Shown piece after piece: positions 12,101 through 24,211 of a stretch of 64,000 nucleotides of DNA. Each line of letters opens with the position of its first letter. The stretch's first letter is position 1. Under the pieces are notes generated by a model. That model did not search any database. It was not told the origin of the DNA and saw only the letters and a program-made list of their open reading frames with translations. Origin of the DNA: Lineus longissimus (taxonomy: Eukaryota > Nemertea > Pilidiophora > Heteronemertea > Lineidae); NCBI RefSeq assembly GCF_910592395.1, contig NC_088308.1, forward strand, positions 186,001-250,000. Reading direction: 5' to 3'. Position numbers and translations under genes: made by a program.

Positions 12101-15100
12101 AGGCATATGGAGTCTGTCTTGTTTATAGGGACCCTCTGACTATTCTGGTTTGAAGCATTCACAGCATGGCTTAAAGTTCATTCACTGTCTTGTCCTGTTG
12201 TAGCCTGAACTCTGTCTGTGGTCAGCCATAAAAGGTGGGTTAATCTTGTCATTTGGACAATGTAATTGTTCCATCCCAAAGCGACCTCATGTGCTGGTTC
12301 ATAAATCATAATAAATTGTCCATTATTTGTGGAATAGCTCCCAAGCCTCTCATTGAGAATGGAGAGTAGATATAGGCAAAGCAGATTTAGGGAAGTGAAC
12401 TTATCATGAATAGGGTGTAGGCATCCCAAGAGGTGGCACTGATATTCACCAGGGTATACATCAACATGACTCTTTCACAACAATACAATACCCCAGTGGA
12501 AGTCAGCACCAAGTAGCAGTGGGTGTAGTTGATGGTAAGATCTAGGTGCTGTGTTAGCAGTTAGTGTACTCTCATGAGATGTCATGAGGCAGCAGACAGT
12601 CTTATGGCTGACATACAATTCATACTGTTTTTGTCCTTTCCCAGGGAGGAGATCCTGAACAAGCTACGGGCCTACAATGAGCACTATGAAGGAAAGAATG
12701 GTCAGTTAGCGTGCAAAGAGGTCAACAATCGGTTGATCTTAGAAGGCTTATTACGGTTACGATGGGGCGTTACCAAGGAGATTCACCTGAAGCCAAAAGA
12801 CGACATTCCGGCCAAGCTCTCTCCGCGCCGAAGCAGGAAGAGTTATATGTTAGCGATAGATAATGGTCTGGATGAGATATTCGACAATAATGGTCACGGT
12901 GATGCTGGGGACGAGGATGATATGGTAAGGATGGGTGGCGCCTTCGAAGTGAGAATATCGACAGCTGGATGGAGTGTGGTGGCATAAGTTAAGGTCTCTC
13001 ACTCTCAGTTCATGGGTCGTGGGTTCAAACCTGGTCTGGTGTCCACTATGTCCTCAGGTCAAGCTCAGGTGATAGCAGTGTCAGTCCTTGTAGGTTGAGA
13101 CAGCCATTGCCCATTGAAGACCTGGCATGCAAAGCCAGTTCCTTCCACTTGACTTCCCGGCCCAGACTCCTCATCTGAAGGTGCTCTGCTATAGATGACA
13201 AAATAATGGCCTGCACACATGATGTAAAATTAATGTTGACATAGAGAAAGTGCTCCACTGCTATTATATTGGATTGCCACTTTCCTCCAGCCATCCATAA
13301 CCTAAATGATTGTTTATGTCCCAGATATAGCAAGATTTTTGGCTCCATTCGTGCTTGGTGTACATAGTGATTTGGAAAGCATAATTGTAGAACATGTTAC
13401 ATTACCAGTAACTGTCATTTTGGTTTGGAATACAAAGGCTTGCCGGGAAATCTATTAGAATTCAGTGCTGGAAAGCCGTTGTCATGTTTATTTTTGTGTG
13501 ATAACATGTGGAAATACTGGCAAATTCAGTTCATCTAGGGGGGAGCTGGGTAGTGAGTAGTCTGATACTCCACGGGGTGAAACATAATGTCCTTGCTTCC
13601 TTCTCAGACAGTTGGGTGGTAGGTTCATCTTATTGACCTGAAAATGACTTTCTGTATTTCAGGATGACGCCATGCAACAACTACTGAAGTTTAGCCGCCA
13701 GCACCAGAGGCGGGGCAGTATGGAGGATGTCAGTCCAACCAAGGAATCAAAAAACGAAATCAAACGATTTAACACAGTTTGTTACCGTGGTGACCGAGGA
13801 AACAGGAATAAACGAAAGAGATTTTCCATAAATGGTCACTTTTATGATCACGAGGTATGTGTGACCTCCTCAAGCAGCAAGATTTAGTGACCATCTGAGG
13901 GGCTGTTCTTCAGTCATTGTGGCTCGGAAACTTCACTTCAATTGTTGGAAGCCTTGTACCCAGTGTCCATGCCAGGCAAACCAAAGTGAGTGACTTCTGA
14001 TAGACTCCTCCTGGCCAAGATGGCGTCTCCACTGTACCAAGTCATCGTAGCAACGATGAAGACTGGACAAGAAGAAATGACATTTTGAATCGGCTGTGAT
14101 TCTGGTATATGAGCAGCATCCCATTCTTGATAATCTTCTTGTCGTCATATGAACCCATCCCAACCTTTAGAACTAACCAGAAGTTCTCTTTTTAGACAAG
14201 CGTGTTCACTCCGACCCACGGCACTGTGACGAGTGTTCGTGTCTCAAGCACCACAACAACACCAGAGGTCATTCAAGTTATGCTCGACAAATTCAAGGTA
14301 AAGTCTGTGAAAATGAAAGATTAACATTTGAACTTTTTAGTTCCAGTCGTCTTGATTCTTCTGTGATGGGAGGAATGAAATATAAGACCATATAATACTC
14401 ATTTGGAAATCTTTTGAATTTGCTTTTCTATGACCAAAGGTGTCATAAAAACATACAGTGTGCGTTTCATCAGTCTAAAGTGATGTCAGCTAATCTAATC
14501 AACATGAGACTGAACGACTTTTCAATAGGTCAGCATTCTGTAACATAAGCCACTTAATGCAATGTGAGACCTTAATTAGCGTCAGTCATATTTCATTAGG
14601 CTGTGACTTGGAAGTGTACATGATGCATTCAGTCATTAGTATACATTTTCAAATAGACTAATGCAGACAATTGTGTGTAGACTTCACAGCCTGTCTATTG
14701 ACTTGGCTTCTCTAATATTGTAATATAAGCTGCTTGAAGCAATGTGAACTGTTTATTGAACCGCTCTGTCCGATAAATGGACCTGAATGAGTGCATTTCA
14801 TTTGTGTTGACTGAGTACAGAAGTATTGATCTTCACCTGCTGCTGGCTGGGTCCAGGCGATTGCACCTCCACTCAATAAGAATATAACAATGGTAGTTCT
14901 TATATGGCGTGTTTGGCAGTCGTTGTGAAGTGCTATGGTACAAACCCTTAATCCTCTGAGATCACCACTGCCATCTACATTGATGTCACAGCACTCTCTA
15001 CATTGATGTCACAGCACTCTCTACATTGATGTCACAGCACTCTCTACATTGATGTCACAGCACTCTCTACAGTTGACTACATCTGCCCTTTTGTGTCTTG

Positions 15101-16519
15101 CAGGTTGAAGATGATCCTGAAGACTTTACTTTATTCATTATGAAAACAGACGGGGGTAAGTGGTCTCATGTTATTGTAGAGACGTTCAGACTTGAACCAG
15201 GTCTACGCCTGCCTGGGTGAAAACACAACAAGATTGACAAGGTCCCCCCTGGTTACAAGTTAGCACACTTACCATGATTCCACTGCCTCTTGCAGCAAGG
15301 TTTCATTAAATGTAGCACAGTTGGCTGATGACTAGATTCCGCATTCGCATGCACCATACCAAAAAAGAATGCTGAAGAAGACGTGATTCACCATGAAGTG
15401 CCTACTGAACACACTCTGTGATGTTTCATGATTCTGTATTCCAGGCATCATTCCACTGTTAGACACAGATTATCCACTGTTTGAGAGATTATTACTGGGA
15501 CCAGAGGAGGATGAGGCCAAGATATATATCATGGAGAAATCAGCTTTTAGTCATGTGCCACAAGAGGTAGGTTCTTGTCATGTCCAGTGATGGTGCCAGG
15601 GGAAGGGGAAGTTGGCCGAGATCAGGCCTCATTGGGTGGGAAGAGCTTGGGAATGGATGCAATGTTGCATGGGCAAATCGTGTCCATCCTTTGGGAACAA
15701 GTAACATGAACTTGACTTCTGTCCTTTCATTAATAGGCAGCTAGTACCTGAGCACCCGTGTTCTCTTTTCATATGACTCATCTTTGTTATCATACACACT
15801 GCTTGGTTTTGCACCTTCTTTATCTGTTACTTGATTCACTGTCACTGCCACCTGTAGTGTTGTGAGAGGATCAACTGAGTAACCAGCAAGAGTTTACCAA
15901 CTGGACTGGCACATTTCCTGTCATGGGAGCGGTTCTTGAATCCATTCCTACATAACTGGCAAAGCCAATACTATCTGCTATTTACTTCCAGGTTTCACAG
16001 TACGTCACATTACCCGAGGCAGTCCTTCACGGATTCTTGGACAAGTTCACCGGGGAAGAGGAAAAGGAGGTCCAAAAACTCAAACAGAAGTGAGTTGGTG
16101 TCTTTGTTTGAAAACACTGGTAAAAACCCCCTCAATAGAGGCCGTCACAGCAGAAGAAGATGCCATTTTGGACATGAAATAAACGTCACAGACCCATTTG
16201 TTACACTCTCGTTGGCGCAATAATAGTTGTAATGAAGTGTGTTGGCAACAACCAGGACATTGTCCTCATGTGGCACACTTAGTCAAGGTCATCAGCAGGG
16301 TCAAGGACATAGATTGAAATTCAAAATGGATGCCTTTGTCATGCATGGTCATGTTAAAAGAGAGATAATAGCTATATAAATCAAGTCTTATGTCGACAGT
16401 TATAGCAATTCATTGTTTGTTCTTACTCTGGAGATAAATGAAATCTTATCCTTTCCAGGTATGCAACGATACGAGAAGCTTTAGGACGGCGGTTATCAGA
16501 AATCCAAACAAAGGTATGA
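6082..16519 (+). CDS. RASSF: LIM-RA-SARAH protein, RASSF2/4/6 class (ten exons)
   Basis: Exons: 6082-6121, 6614-6708, 9142-9293, 12645-12924, 13663-13854, 14196-14297, 15104-15155, 15445-15566, 15992-16089, 16459-16519. All joins are GT-AG and keep one frame, giving 397 aa. LIM zinc domain: residues ~4-66. RA domain: ~235-340, with [17 protein letters not shown] nearly as in vertebrate RASSF2/4/6. SARAH helix: ~350-395. RASSF proteins are Ras-type GTPase effectors that bind Hippo/MST kinases through SARAH. Vertebrate RASSF2/4/6 lack the LIM domain, whereas fly RASSF has LIM-RA-SARAH, so this looks like the ancestral layout. The stop (TGA 16517-16519) overlaps a possible donor (GTATGA), so a further 3' exon cannot be ruled out. 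Confidence 0.9.
6614..6708 (+). CDS. RASSF: RASSF exon 2 (LIM core)
   Basis: It encodes [20 protein letters not shown] and onward, with the H-x2-C-x2-C-x2-C zinc ligand series of LIM finger 1/2. The acceptor is ATTCCAG and the donor GAG|GTAAGA. Confidence 0.9.
6709..9141 (+). other. RASSF intron 2
   Basis: An intron of 2.4 kb. It is mostly AT-rich and unremarkable, except for a GC-rich islet at about 8825-8995 that reads as an open frame (see findings). Confidence 0.6.
9142..9293 (+). CDS. RASSF: RASSF exon 3 (end of LIM domain)
   Basis: It encodes [19 protein letters not shown], the closing LIM zinc ligands in the form typical of CRIP-type LIM domains (C-x3-C followed by YxALFGP), and then a linker. 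It ends in phase 2 at AG|GTGAGT. Confidence 0.9.
9294..12644 (+). other. RASSF intron 3
   Basis: An intron of 3.35 kb. I see no exon, RNA gene or clear element in it. Short G-rich (11645-11660) and A-rich (9778-9788) runs are present. Confidence 0.5.
12645..12924 (+). CDS. RASSF: RASSF exon 4 (linker, pre-RA conserved block)
   Basis: It encodes [20 protein letters not shown] and then [13 protein letters not shown]. This matches the LKTYN-YYEGQNLQL and VEGLLNISWGL block of RASSF2/4/6 and is strong evidence for that subclass. A basic stretch (PRRSRK) and an acidic tail (GDEDDM) follow. Confidence 0.9.
12958..13060 (+). mobile_element. tRNA-derived SINE-like repeat in RASSF intron 4
   Basis: It has an A-box-like TGGCATAAGTTAAGG at 12980-12994 and a B-box-like GGTTCAAACCT at 13022-13032, with the spacing of a Pol III internal promoter. 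No cloverleaf can be drawn with confidence, so this is a SINE head rather than a tRNA gene. Confidence 0.45.
13663..13854 (+). CDS. RASSF: RASSF exon 5 (start of RA domain)
   Basis: It encodes a basic linker followed by [15 protein letters not shown], the first strand of the RASSF2/4/6 RA domain. Length 192 bp, phase 0 at both ends. Confidence 0.9.
14196..14297 (+). CDS. RASSF: RASSF exon 6 (RA domain)
   Basis: It encodes [20 protein letters not shown] and then [10 protein letters not shown], which is RA strand 2 and helix 1. Length 102 bp, phase 0 at both ends. Confidence 0.9.
14974..15068. repeat. 23-bp tandem repeat, four copies
   Basis: Four near-identical copies of a 23-bp unit (TCTACATTGATGTCACAGCA plus CTC) lie in RASSF intron 6, ending 35 bases before the acceptor of exon 7. 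Confidence 0.9.
15104..15155 (+). CDS. RASSF: RASSF exon 7 (RA domain)
   Basis: It encodes [17 protein letters not shown], aligned with VEDGPSEFALYIVHESG of RASSF family members. It ends in phase 1. Confidence 0.9.
15445..15566 (+). CDS. RASSF: RASSF exon 8 (end of RA domain)
   Basis: It encodes [20 protein letters not shown] and then AKIYIMEKS, the last RA strands. The donor is GAG|GTAGGT. Confidence 0.9.
15992..16089 (+). CDS. RASSF: RASSF exon 9 (SARAH domain)
   Basis: It encodes [19 protein letters not shown] and then [12 protein letters not shown], the start of the SARAH coiled coil that pairs with Hippo/MST kinases. Confidence 0.9.
16459..16519 (+). CDS. RASSF: RASSF exon 10 (end of SARAH domain and stop)
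   Basis: It encodes [20 protein letters not shown] and a stop, completing the SARAH helix at the usual length. The GTATGATG at its end could also act as a donor to an unseen last exon. Confidence 0.75.
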
Positions 16520-16757
16520 TGTCACATGGATGAAAAAAATGCGCAATTTTCTGTGCAGAACATGTGAGGATATGGTGACGGAATGTGTGCCAAAAGTGGC
16601 AAACTTTCACTTGGATGAAGCTGAGGTTCTGTTTGAAATGTGATGGGATCAAGATGGTTTCTGCTATTTTCCCGTGAACAGTGCAATGGATGTAAAGTGT
16701 TATACAAGGAAGACCTTGGCTTCGTACATAGATATTGAAATATAAATATGACATTGG

Positions 16758-16871
16758 GAGGTCATCTGCTTAGTGTGTGTAAACTTTTGAGCCCAGTTGT
16801 GGGCCGTCGGGGATGAGGTCATCTGCTTAGTGTGTGTAAACTTTTGAGCCCAGTTGTGGGCCGTTGGGGAT
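16758..16871. repeat. 57-bp tandem duplication
   Basis: Two copies, starting at 16758 and 16815, of a segment beginning GAGGTCATCTGCTTAGTG. They differ at one or two bases near the end, so the duplication looks recent. Confidence 0.9.
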
Positions 16872-18514
16872 TTTGATCTTCAAACTTGGAAGATCTACTC
16901 TCACTTCATTCATGTTGTTCGCAGCCCAGTTAATAAAATCTTACATTGTTACTTTGCTGATTTTTGACACCCAGTAACTGCTGAAGATTTTACAAGGTTG
17001 AAAATATCTTTTGGAATCATTTAACTTCTTGTCTTGTGGGCAGGTGGTTTATATATGAAAACATGAAATGTTTGTTCTCGATCTCAGAATGTTCTTGTCA
17101 AATTTCAATGATAAAACTGATCAAGTTTGGCTTCACTGTTTGTCAGCCTGTCTGGGTTAATGTAAATTTTAAAAATGTCAGTTGATCTCAAGGTTTTCAA
17201 ATGAAGTATAGTTTAGCTGGTTTATTTCATATTTTCCTTTAGATAGTTTCAATCAATTTTCCTGAGTTTTTGAGAGAAAATGCTGTGGTTTGTTTTGGAT
17301 CTTTAATCTCCAATTCAGTTCTATCAAGATCTGTGATCGTTAATCAGGGACTTGTTTAGCTTTTAATTCAATCTTCACCTACCAGTGGGAGCCAACGTCC
17401 GATTGTGTCGTGTTATGCCAACAGTCTTCAGAATTATTTACTGTTATGGTTATGACCCTCCCACAAACTCAGCACCATCTTTTGGTCTGTTTTAAAGCCC
17501 GAGCCAGAACCTTAAAGCACAGCAGTAGTAATCGCATCTTGATGTCTTCATAATGATGTTAAGCTTTGCTCCTGAATCCCAATTCATAGTTTTCATGCTT
17601 CCAACTTTTCATTAGCTTGGCATAAGCTTCCACTCTTACTGAAGACACATCATATTGTATATAAGTCTTCCAACTTCTGTGGTGTCGTAGTCAACTGGTC
17701 TGCTTGTCAATAGGGCCTGGCCTATTCATAGTTTAGGGATTCTTTATCTAAGGGAATGTACCATGTAAATTCGTGGAGAGAAAGTTGTCAGGGCTGGGCA
17801 TCAGTAGCCATGCCTCTTCCTAGGCATAGTGGTTTAATAGGTGTAAGCCTCTAGACCAGATGACCAGATAATTACGATACCACGGTATGGTCGAGTGGCC
17901 TTCACTTGCTCATCAGTTCCTTCCATTTGCTTCATCATTTTGAATGGAGCTTTTCCTGTTTCCGTCTATGCATGAACTTCATAAGATCTTATGTTGCTTG
18001 CAAGTTGTATTCCTAAATCAGATACTAATAATTGATACAGTTAAGTTAAGGCATGGCCATTGAGCTTGATTGCAGAAGCCCTGCTTGGAGGCATAGGATA
18101 GGGTTTGCCGAGAACATTTGGCAGTGATGCCCTTTTTTCTTGGAATTAGTCAGAGATTCTGCAATTGTGCTGCTGTTGGCTTGTGAAGATGTGTTTCTTT
18201 GTGGATGTAGAGGCTATGCGAGTTTGTGACACGGCCGTATTTCATGTTCATTTGAGAGAAACAAACTTGTATGAAACCAAGGTGCGAGATCTTCAGCCGC
18301 CTTTCAGTTCAGTTGACGAGTTGTTTCATCTTGTTTCATTTTTGGAACAAATCAATTTATTGGTGTATATATAGTTTGTCCAGGTTGTACATTTGCAAAT
18401 ATTCTAATTTATAACCAAATCTGTAAATTATCATATCCAAAATGTTTATTAATCAATATCATCATTTGTATATTTCATTAACATGTTTAAGAGGCAGGCA
18501 ATCATTACCATGTA

Positions 18515-18597
18515 TGTAAAGCACTTGTGAGTCAAATCCAATGTGAATCGAGTGTGAGAGCTATACAAATGCTGAATAAATTATCATCATGTGTAAG
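18515..18597 (+). mobile_element. SINE/LINE-like 3' tail
   Basis: GTAAAGCACTT, then GAGAGCTATACAAATGCTGA, then ATAAATTATCATCAT form the familiar tail of invertebrate SINE/LINE2-type elements (AAGCGCTATATAAAT plus a short simple repeat). No coding part is left. Confidence 0.4.
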
Positions 18598-18784
18598 GCT
18601 GAAGTGTCGCCTCGAAATACCGTAACATGTTCAAATACTTGTAATCGTTTCACACTTATTTCTAAAGGCAGTGTTCAGACAAATTTCTGGAGATAGCCAG
18701 TCAACTCCTCACCTCTTGATTATTGTTAGATTCTATCAATGGCTTTCATTTTGTATCATATTTTGATGAAGTTAATTTGACGAT

Positions 18785-18790
18785 AATAAA
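18785..18790 (+). terminator. Possible distal poly(A) signal for RASSF
   Basis: AATAAA followed about 20 bases later by a GT-rich run (GAGTTTGTCCTGTTTC). A nearer hexamer is at 16932-16937. Which one is used cannot be read from the sequence. Confidence 0.3.
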
Positions 18791-18844
18791 ATGAAGTGAA
18801 AATCATGAGTTTGTCCTGTTTCTTTATTGACGATGATGAAGCTG

Positions 18845-19011
18845 TTGAAGACCATTCAAACCTGGCCACAGAGAACTCATGGATCTTACTTCAGCTTGCC
18901 TTGAAGACCATTCCAACCTGGCCACAGAGAACTCATGGATCTTACTTCAGCTTGCCTTGAAGACCATTCCAACCTGGTCACAGAGAACTCATGGATCTTA
19001 TTTGAGCTTGT
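18845..19011. repeat. 56-bp tandem repeat, three copies
   Basis: Copies start at 18845, 18901 and 18957. Each begins TTGAAGACCATTC and contains CCACAGAGAACTCATGG. They differ at only a few positions. Confidence 0.9.
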
Positions 19012-19201
19012 CTAATACGTGGTTAAACCTGGTTCTCTTGTACCGGGGACAAACTAACTGTCTTGTATTGAGGACAACCTCGCGACCCCTACTTCAGAAG
19101 AGCTTCTATCTCGCTGCACTCTTGAAGATGCAGGAAGCTTCTGCCTCTGATGGAGATTCTGTTCTGTAGACTGGCCTTACTACGTGTTGCCAACATGATA
19201 A

Positions 19202-19500
19202 GACAGCTCCACAGTCTTGCTCTATCAACGTGTTGGCAAAGCAAACAGCAGAGCAGCAAGGGCTGATGCTATGGTGAAGGAGACAGCTCCACAGTCTTGC
19301 TCTCTCAACGTATTGGCAAGACGTGGGTGCTGTCAGGTCCGATTCAGTCTGGTTGTGACTGTCTCAACGTATTGGCAAGACGGTGGTGCTGTCAGGGCCG
19401 ATTCAGTCTTGTTGTGACTGTCTCAACGTATTGGCAAGACGGTGGTGCTGTCAGGGCCGATTCAGTCTGGTTGTGACTGTCTCAACCTGCCAGCAAGACC
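19202..19500. repeat. 59-bp tandem array related to the 68-bp satellite at 53-55 kb
   Basis: Units start at 19304, 19363 and 19422 (exact 59-bp steps) with a partial one at 19481. Each runs CTCAACGTATTGGCAAGAC, then GTGCTGTCAGG, then CCGATTCAGTCTGGTTGTGA. The same order of words appears in the 68-bp satellite (TTGTCAACACGGTGGAGCAG, then GACTGATTCGGCCTGGCTGT). The 68-bp unit equals this unit plus a 9-bp CTCATCTCT block. An older duplication (GACAGCTCCACAGTCTTGCT at 19203 and 19282) precedes the array. Confidence 0.8.
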
Positions 19501-19534
19501 ATATAGTTGATCAGCCGGCAACACAATGAGCGAT

Positions 19535-19675
19535 AGAAGAGTCACAGCCAGACAGAGTGGGATAAGGATGTCCGATGTCTTCCAAACACGGGAGAGTAGA
19601 GTCAGTCACAACTAGACTTGAGCCTGGCTGCTTTATTGTGTCGATGAGACAGTCACATGAAGACTGCACGGTCTG
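19535..19675 (-). repeat. Diverged inverted relatives of the same monomer
   Basis: GAGTCACAGCCAGACAGAG and GAGCCTGGCTGC followed by CGATGAGACAGTCACA match the reverse complement of the satellite monomer. An inverted copy therefore lies next to the 59-bp array, as at 52.1 kb. Confidence 0.5.
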
Positions 19676-22600
19676 TCACAATCACTTGGCCGTATCCTCA
19701 ATTGATGTCACAACCATAACATGTGAACAGATTAACCAGCACGATAAAAAGACAATGTGCTGTCCATAGACAGGAGGATGGCAAGTTGTTCTTGCCAGTA
19801 CATCTCTGATGAAGACCTGGTTCTCCACACCAGTGACTGAGCTGGAGTTTTGACAAGACAGTAGACCGGAAGGAGACAGCATGGTCCAATCGGAGCCGCA
19901 CATTCTGCACTGGATGAATAATCAAGACTAACACAGACGTATGTAAATTAAATAAATATTCAATAACCATCCACGCTACATTTTCTGGACGACATAAACT
20001 GACAACACTTTATATGGTCAACAAATACACAATAGCCACTAGCCTGTACAAAGATAAGTTATTGTACATGTGACATGCAGTGCGTGGTGACATGGCCACA
20101 TACACCTCCATGACATGTCACACACACCATCTGCCAATTTATATGATATAGAACACTCATAGCAAGAATCAAATAATAAAAGCTATAAGTACCAACTTGA
20201 ATACTGGAGAAAGTTAAAAAAGGCTGGCGAACTTGTCAACTATGGAGGACATTCCAGTTGATAAAGCCAAAATCATTGAGTCTCAAATGAACGATCTGTA
20301 TTTGAATGGTTATGATTCTATGTCAGGACTATTTTTAGAAATGTAAACATTACCAAGGATCACCTCTGCGTACCATGCTTGAGAGACGAGAGGCCTGTCC
20401 AATCTGCATGCTGCACGCAACTGAGCCCAAGTTAGTCTTCACAATTTCACTTCTCAATGAGTGAAACTTTAACATTAAAGATTTGTTTGCATATACAGGT
20501 TGATACTTTATATTTCACATTTCTGAGAGCTCAGCATTATCAGGAATCTTATCTAGAAAGAAAGGGTCACAACACTATCAGGACAAGGTCAAATGGCTAT
20601 ATTCTGTTAAAACACTTGGTCACTTTAAAATGATGCACAGTGAATTCTAAAGATATACTAGTAAATACACATGTCATCGTAAACTTCCTCAACCCTACAC
20701 AGTAGGCTTAAACACTGATGATAAAGCACTATAGAAAATGTACAAAATTTGCCTAAATCATATACACTAAATGAGTAAATATCAAAAGATGTGCGATAAA
20801 TACAATTTCAGGTTAAAACACACATATAGAATACGTACGATGTCTATTTAGTGACGGCAGTGGTCGAAGCTCACACGAACCAGCAATCCCAATTACAAAA
20901 GTCTAAAATCCCTGAAGATGATCTTTTACAATAATTAGAATCAAATATCCACAGAGCCAATACATATCATATTGAATTCATTATTCAGAAGCAAAAAGGA
21001 ACTAGTCTATTCGTGCACACACAGTAGCATGTCATTGTAAGAGGTTAAAGTATTATACAAAGTTGATCAGATATAGCAAGTGGGCGAGAAAAGCTATGTC
21101 AGAATATCGTCAAGATGGAAAACAAGCAGATGTAATATCAGCTAAAAGTTCCATCACCAGTAATCAAAAACATTCATTTCCAGTGAGGAGTTTAAAAGTG
21201 CCACAATATGCACTAAGGTTCCAGGCAGTTTTCTCATGTTTTTGTGGCCTGCCAAGCTGGGTAGTCGAGATCAATGAGAGATATCAGTATAAACAAACCA
21301 CTTCCTTCAACAAGGTCTACATCTTCAATCAGTCATCCGACGTTCACATGCACATATCACTAACAATATCTACAATCAATCCGTTCCTTCAAAATTCATA
21401 ATTGGACTATTTACACATCTTGCCACCAGGTGGCCTGGTTTGTGATTGGTTGGACAGGATGAATCCACAGAGTCAAAACCCCAGCCACAGTTAAAACAAC
21501 ATCCTGAGAAGTGTCTTTCATTCCCAATCGAGCTAATCAGGCCTGGTCGATCCAATCACAAGCCTAGCATATAAAGTAATCCTAATCTTTCATATTTTAT
21601 ACAACATTCAATGTCTTTCTCCAGTTATATCTGAAAGAGTCTTTTTACAATGCCTCTCATGCCTCTGACCACTCGAGTTAATTTCTATACAGTTATAGTC
21701 TTGAAGATCTTGGATACACTCTAACATCTAACTACCAACCTAATATAGCACATTGACTATTCTACTCAACAGTCTCTAGCTCAATCAAATTATGTTTTTA
21801 AGTTTTGAAATTATTTTCTCACGTGTAAAGATACCATAGAAATGTTCACACCTCTGACACCATGATAGCTGTCCAAATCTCGAGTGACATCAGCGTCAGT
21901 GACAACATTATTAAGGTGATGACAGACGTCACCACTGCACCGGCCATCCTATTCTTGTGACATCAATGAAGGACATCTCTAGTGCAACCAACACCAGGCC
22001 CTGTCACAAATATCCAACACACAACAGTTCATTTCTTTCACAACTCCTCACTCTACAAAACACGTGCAAATCATGAACAATCATGTCTACTTCAGATAAC
22101 GAGTTGATTTCTCACCGAACATGAACTTGTAAGCAGAATAAATAGAAAAAGAACAAAACTGTTAAACAAAAAATAATATCAGCTGTCGTTAACCAGTCCA
22201 ACACCGTGTCCAACAGTGCCATACTGAACCTCCCATAGCCTCTGTGAGTTGTCTGGAAGCTGAGCAATGTCAATACATTGAGGTTATGAAATTGACATTT
22301 CATACATTTGTGGCACGAGTACAATTCTATCACGGACACAGCAGTTAAAATTTTGACCAAAATATCTTCATCTGTCATATTTTTCCAGACCTTGTATTAC
22401 CGATTATTTGAGGACAGGCTGATGGACTGGTCAACAGACTGATCATAACACATCACAGAAACCAAATCAAACTCAGCAGATAAAATGGCTGCCATCGAGA
22501 ACACTGGACACCACACAAGGTTTCTATTGCACTTTAACTATGGGAAGAATTCCAAACTACCTCCTCACTCAATGTCACTCGTTGATATTAGATCCCTGTG

Positions 22601-24211
22601 CATTTATAGTGCATCGAAGTCAACAGAAGACTACACCAATTACATTCAGGGCCCAATGTCTTACCACAAATCATACAAAGATTTGCATGGCTTTACTTCA
22701 AGTTTTTCAGTCGGAATCTGCCATTAGAATAAGAAGGCTGCAATAACATTACTTTCGACTTACTGGCCAAATAACCGAGGTGGTGTCCTCATTTCAACCA
22801 TTTTTCTCAATCAAACAATTTATGCAGAAAACAAACAGCACACACATGTAAATATGATAAAAAAACATGGAAATTAATCATAGGTTGCATGGACTGATCT
22901 AAACAAATCAACAGTGGTCAAAGGTTGCTGTGTGAAACCGATAGGTTGGAGTCAGAGTCCTCCCAAATGTCAGGTTATTTAGGGAGGCTGTCCCTTCTAA
23001 CTTGTTCTACTGTCAGTCACCGGGGGTGAGATGAACATGACAGGGACTACCTTCCTCCATTAGACCTTATGCTTGATTCTCTCAAGGAAAAGTGAAAATT
23101 TAGGAAAACACAAAATTTACAAATTCTGAAAATGTATGAAATTTATGCATAAATCATTCATAAAGCTAATTGAAATATTGCAATTTTAGCAGCAGTGAAA
23201 ACCAAAACGATTCATAGTTTGCTAACACCAAATTGACTGTCCGAAAACACCCTTCTTAGTTCTTTCACAAGCAGTAAAGGATTCAAGAAGTGCGTTTCAC
23301 AGCATCAAGATTTTGACCACAGTATCAAAGTTACAATTGACCACTGCATAAACAATAAAACTCAATGCCCTAACTCACATGGCAAAGGTGGCCAAAAAGG
23401 CTATCCATAAAAATCAAAAATTAGTATTTTTGATAAAATATGATAACAATAAGTCTTCTAGAAGATGGAAAAGCGGACTATTGCTGCTCATAGCATAACA
23501 AACCAGAACTGGAAAGCCTTCAGGTTTTCCAGCTCATAACTAATATTCACGCCTTCAATACCCCGATATGTGCAACATATTGCTGAAGTTGGCTTCCAAG
23601 ATGTAGGAGTCCACCTAAATGGGTAAGAGTGGAGTCCCCCTTGAAACCTTTCACTCATACTCAGCCCTTGAATCACAATGAGTGGACACAAGGTTTCTCT
23701 CTACTGTAAACATACACCATGTTATAGTACTTTGCTATGTAGATGGCAACAAACACTGATTGAGTGAAAGGATCAAATCTTTAAATACATAAGTATTTTA
23801 ACAATATTTGGACATGATAGCATTATAACTGTAGCAGATCAACCCTGAGATATCAGTATTTCTTGAATATTTCCATGCTGCTTCAAGATAACAAACACAG
23901 AATCATTAATTCATGCAATAGGGTAGAAACATTTAACACTTTCTATTCCATCCTGGATAAACTTCCAAATATGAGAAAAATATCAAAATCTAGTCACAAT
24001 AGCACTCACTAGCTTACCTAGCATATTTCTTAGCACAAGATTTTCTGTATTACTGTAAACTGTGAAATGTTTCAACAACCCAGGTAAAGTTGCAAACTCA
24101 CCAAGGTTTTAGAAGGCAGAATGACACCTATTGTTTCGTGACAAAACTATCACCGCTTTCATAAAGAGTTTTAGCACTGCCACTGTGATCAACAACACCT
24201 AGTTTTCAACC

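Larger units (their letters stand above)
16520..24211. other. RASSF 3' UTR, spacer and likely TET 3' UTR
   Basis: No protein-coding exon is supported. The + strand part up to about 18.8 kb may be RASSF 3' UTR, with poly(A) hexamers at 16932 and 18785. The part just below 24211 must hold the TET 3' UTR on the - strand. The stretch also carries tandem duplications at 16758-16871, 18845-19011 and 19304-19500 and a retroelement-like tail at 18515-18597. Confidence 0.5.

Noticed and set aside
12178-12429. 83-codon - strand frame in RASSF intron 3
   Set aside because: No similarity and no splice or promoter support.
16446-16754. 102-codon - strand open frame over RASSF exon 10
   Set aside because: It lies opposite the SARAH-coding exon and has no features of its own.
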